Position numbers and translations under genes: made by a program. A DNA stretch of 64,000 nt. Source: Thalassovita gelatinovora (GTDB taxonomy: Bacteria; Pseudomonadota; Alphaproteobacteria; Rhodobacterales; Rhodobacteraceae). Shown piece by piece: positions 62,835 to 64,000 of this stretch (position 1 is the first letter of the stretch; every line of letters starts with the position of its first letter). The stretch lies in NCBI RefSeq assembly GCF_001458355.1, contig NZ_CYSA01000025.1, positions 263,412 to 327,411 of the forward strand. Reading direction: 5' to 3'. Under the pieces are notes generated by a model, which searched no databases, was not told the origin of the DNA, and worked only from the letters and a program-made list of their open reading frames with translations.

Positions 62835-63590
62835 ATGAACGTCAAACCTGATTTCTCCAAGGGCCGGAACCTTGCCGAAACCGCCCCGGCTTTCCTGTCG
62901 GTCTGGGACATTCACGCCTATTACGGCGAAAGCTATATCGTGCAGGGCGTCGATTTTAACGTCCACGAGGGCGAAATCCTCGCCCTGCTCGGTCGCAACG
63001 GGGCCGGTAAAACCTCTACTCTGCGGGCCATCGCGCGGCTGGATAATCCAGCGATCACCCATGGTGAAGTCTGGCTCGATCACCAGCCGCTGCACCTGAT
63101 GAATTCCTACAAGGCCGCGCAGGCCGGGATCGCGTTGGTCCCCGAAGACCGTCGCATCATCGCCGGTCTGACGGTCGAGGAAAACCTCAAGCTGGCGCAG
63201 ATCGCGCCGCCGATCGGCTGGTCGATCGAACGGCTTTACGAACTTTTCCCGCGGTTGGGCGAACGCCGGATGCAGGAAGGTGTGACATTGTCGGGCGGTG
63301 AACAGCAGATGCTGGCGATCGCCCGGGCGCTGGCGCGCGACATCAAGGTGTTGCTGCTGGATGAACCTTACGAAGGGCTGGCCCCGGTGATCGTGGACGA
63401 GATCGAGCGCACGTTGCGCACGATCAAGGAACAAGGGATTACCACCGTTATCGTGGAACAGAATGCGGTTCGGGCCTTGGAACTGGCGGATCGCTCTGTC
63501 ATTCTGGACACTGGCACCGTCGTATTTGACGGCTCGGCGGCCGAAGTTCTTCAAAACAAGGAATTGCGCGAAGAATACCTGGCCATCTGA
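62835..63590 (+). CDS. HAAT-family ABC ATP-binding protein, LivF type
   Basis: A 251-residue ATPase with Walker [16 protein letters not shown], signature [15 protein letters not shown], Walker [14 protein letters not shown] and switch segment [20 protein letters not shown] short N-terminal extension (about 18 residues) precedes the usual LivF start. AAGGAG lies upstream of the ATG. Eleven bases separate it from livG, and acs follows 86 bp later. Confidence 0.93.
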   Translation: MNVKPDFSKGRNLAETAPAFLSVWDIHAYYGESYIVQGVDFNVHEGEILALLGRNGAGKTSTLRAIARLDNPAITHGEVWLDHQPLHLMNSYKAAQAGIALVPEDRRIIAGLTVEENLKLAQIAPPIGWSIERLYELFPRLGERRMQEGVTLSGGEQQMLAIARALARDIKVLLLDEPYEGLAPVIVDEIERTLRTIKEQGITTVIVEQNAVRALELADRSVILDTGTVVFDGSAAEVLQNKELREEYLAI

Positions 63591-63606
63591 CCAAGGGTCG
63601 CATCGG

Positions 63607-63640
63607 CCCGCCCCTGCTCCGGCTGCCAGTCTGGGGCGGG
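63607..63640 (+). terminator. Hairpin between livF and acs
   Basis: CCCGCCCC and GGGGCGGG are perfect 8-bp arms around an 18-base loop, with no T tract. It may set the ratio of transporter to acs mRNA. Confidence 0.4.
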
Positions 63641-63676
63641 TCACAGGACAATTGCTGGAGTTCAGGGAGGACCCCG

Positions 63677-64000
63677 ATGAGTGAAAAACTCTACCCCGTG
63701 CCGAAATCGTTTTCGGAAACCGCCCATGTTGATGCTGCGCGTTATGACGCGATGTATGCGGCGTCGCTTGCTGATCCCGAAGCGTTCTGGCGCGACCAGG
63801 GGCAGCGCGTGGAGTGGATCAAGCCCTTTACCAAGGTCAAGAACACCAGCTTTGCGCCCGGCGCGATCGACGTCAAATGGTACGAAGACGGCACGCTGAA
63901 CGTTGCCGCCAACTGCATCGACCGGCATCTGGCGACCCGCGCCGATCAGACCGCGATCATCTGGGACCCCGACGACCCCGAAGAAGCCGCCCAGCACATC
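63677..64000 (+). CDS. acs: Acetyl-CoA synthetase, N-terminal part
   Basis: The first 108 residues of an ANL-family acetyl-CoA synthetase, cut by the window end. The N-terminal ACAS domain reads [42 protein letters not shown], then [13 protein letters not shown] and [18 protein letters not shown], all characteristic of Acs rather than propionyl-CoA ligase. It activates acetate to acetyl-CoA via acetyl-AMP. GGGAGG precedes the ATG at 63677. It follows the transporter genes in the same direction and is probably in their operon. Confidence 0.93.
   Translation, partial: MSEKLYPVPKSFSETAHVDAARYDAMYAASLADPEAFWRDQGQRVEWIKPFTKVKNTSFAPGAIDVKWYEDGTLNVAANCIDRHLATRADQTAIIWDPDDPEEAAQHI

Overview
The window reads as chromosomal DNA from a Rhodobacterales (Roseobacter/Paracoccaceae-type) alphaproteobacterium. 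The basis is its high GC, densely packed genes with ATGA overlaps, and a gene set typical of that group: PntAB, GapR (DUF2312), DUF3422, DUF4177, a Hint/RTX/nidogen protein, an ScfR/RamB-type regulator and a CrbS-like symporter-kinase. It also carries a GC hairpin plus GGAGTATTT extragenic element that I associate with this group from memory. I see no rRNA, tRNA, CRISPR array, insertion sequence or prophage.

Layout. 1-3.1 kb (minus): leucine/isovalerate catabolism (ivd, an acyl-CoA ligase, the start of the methylcrotonyl-CoA carboxylase beta subunit) behind a 14-bp palindrome. 3.3-5.2 kb (minus): a DegT-type aminotransferase and phosphoglycolate phosphatase. 5.3-13.1 kb: glmU-glmS-AlkD-like operon, a lipoprotein, then moaA, Kdo transferase and a polysaccharide pyruvyl transferase. 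13.1-22.5 kb: a divergent peptide or N-acyl-amino-acid island with three M20 hydrolases and a double-ATPase facing a binding protein and two permeases. 22.8-30.1 kb: YeeE/YedE transporter, DUF3422, PntAB transhydrogenase, a methyltransferase-like membrane protein and an atypical metallo-beta-lactamase-fold protein. 30.3-45.3 kb: SDRs, YjbR-like protein, a large Hint/RTX protein, a PuuD/PuuR-like pair, fasciclin and DUF378 proteins, PepN, GatB, a thioesterase and several uncharacterised proteins. 45.6-50.9 kb: J-domain protein, CobS, GapR, a degenerate FadB-like protein and a DksA/TraR zinc-finger protein.

51.0-53.4 kb is a compact sulfide/persulfide operon: persulfide-dioxygenase-like enzyme, two half-size YeeE/YedE membrane proteins and a TIGR01244-type protein. 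It lies behind a promoter whose -10 region sits between the arms of an AT-rich inverted repeat, which resembles BigR/SqrR control, but no ArsR-type regulator gene is nearby.

53.4-64.0 kb is the most coherent candidate system. A symporter-histidine kinase, a two-helix membrane protein and a DNA-binding-free receiver form one minus-strand unit. Next comes an XRE/ScfR-type regulator carrying an apparent histidine-kinase dimerisation segment. Facing it is a five-gene high-affinity ABC importer (Tat-exported binding protein, two permeases, two ATPases) followed by acetyl-CoA synthetase. I infer a short-chain acid or amide sensing, uptake and activation module. The substrate and the signalling connections are not proven by sequence.
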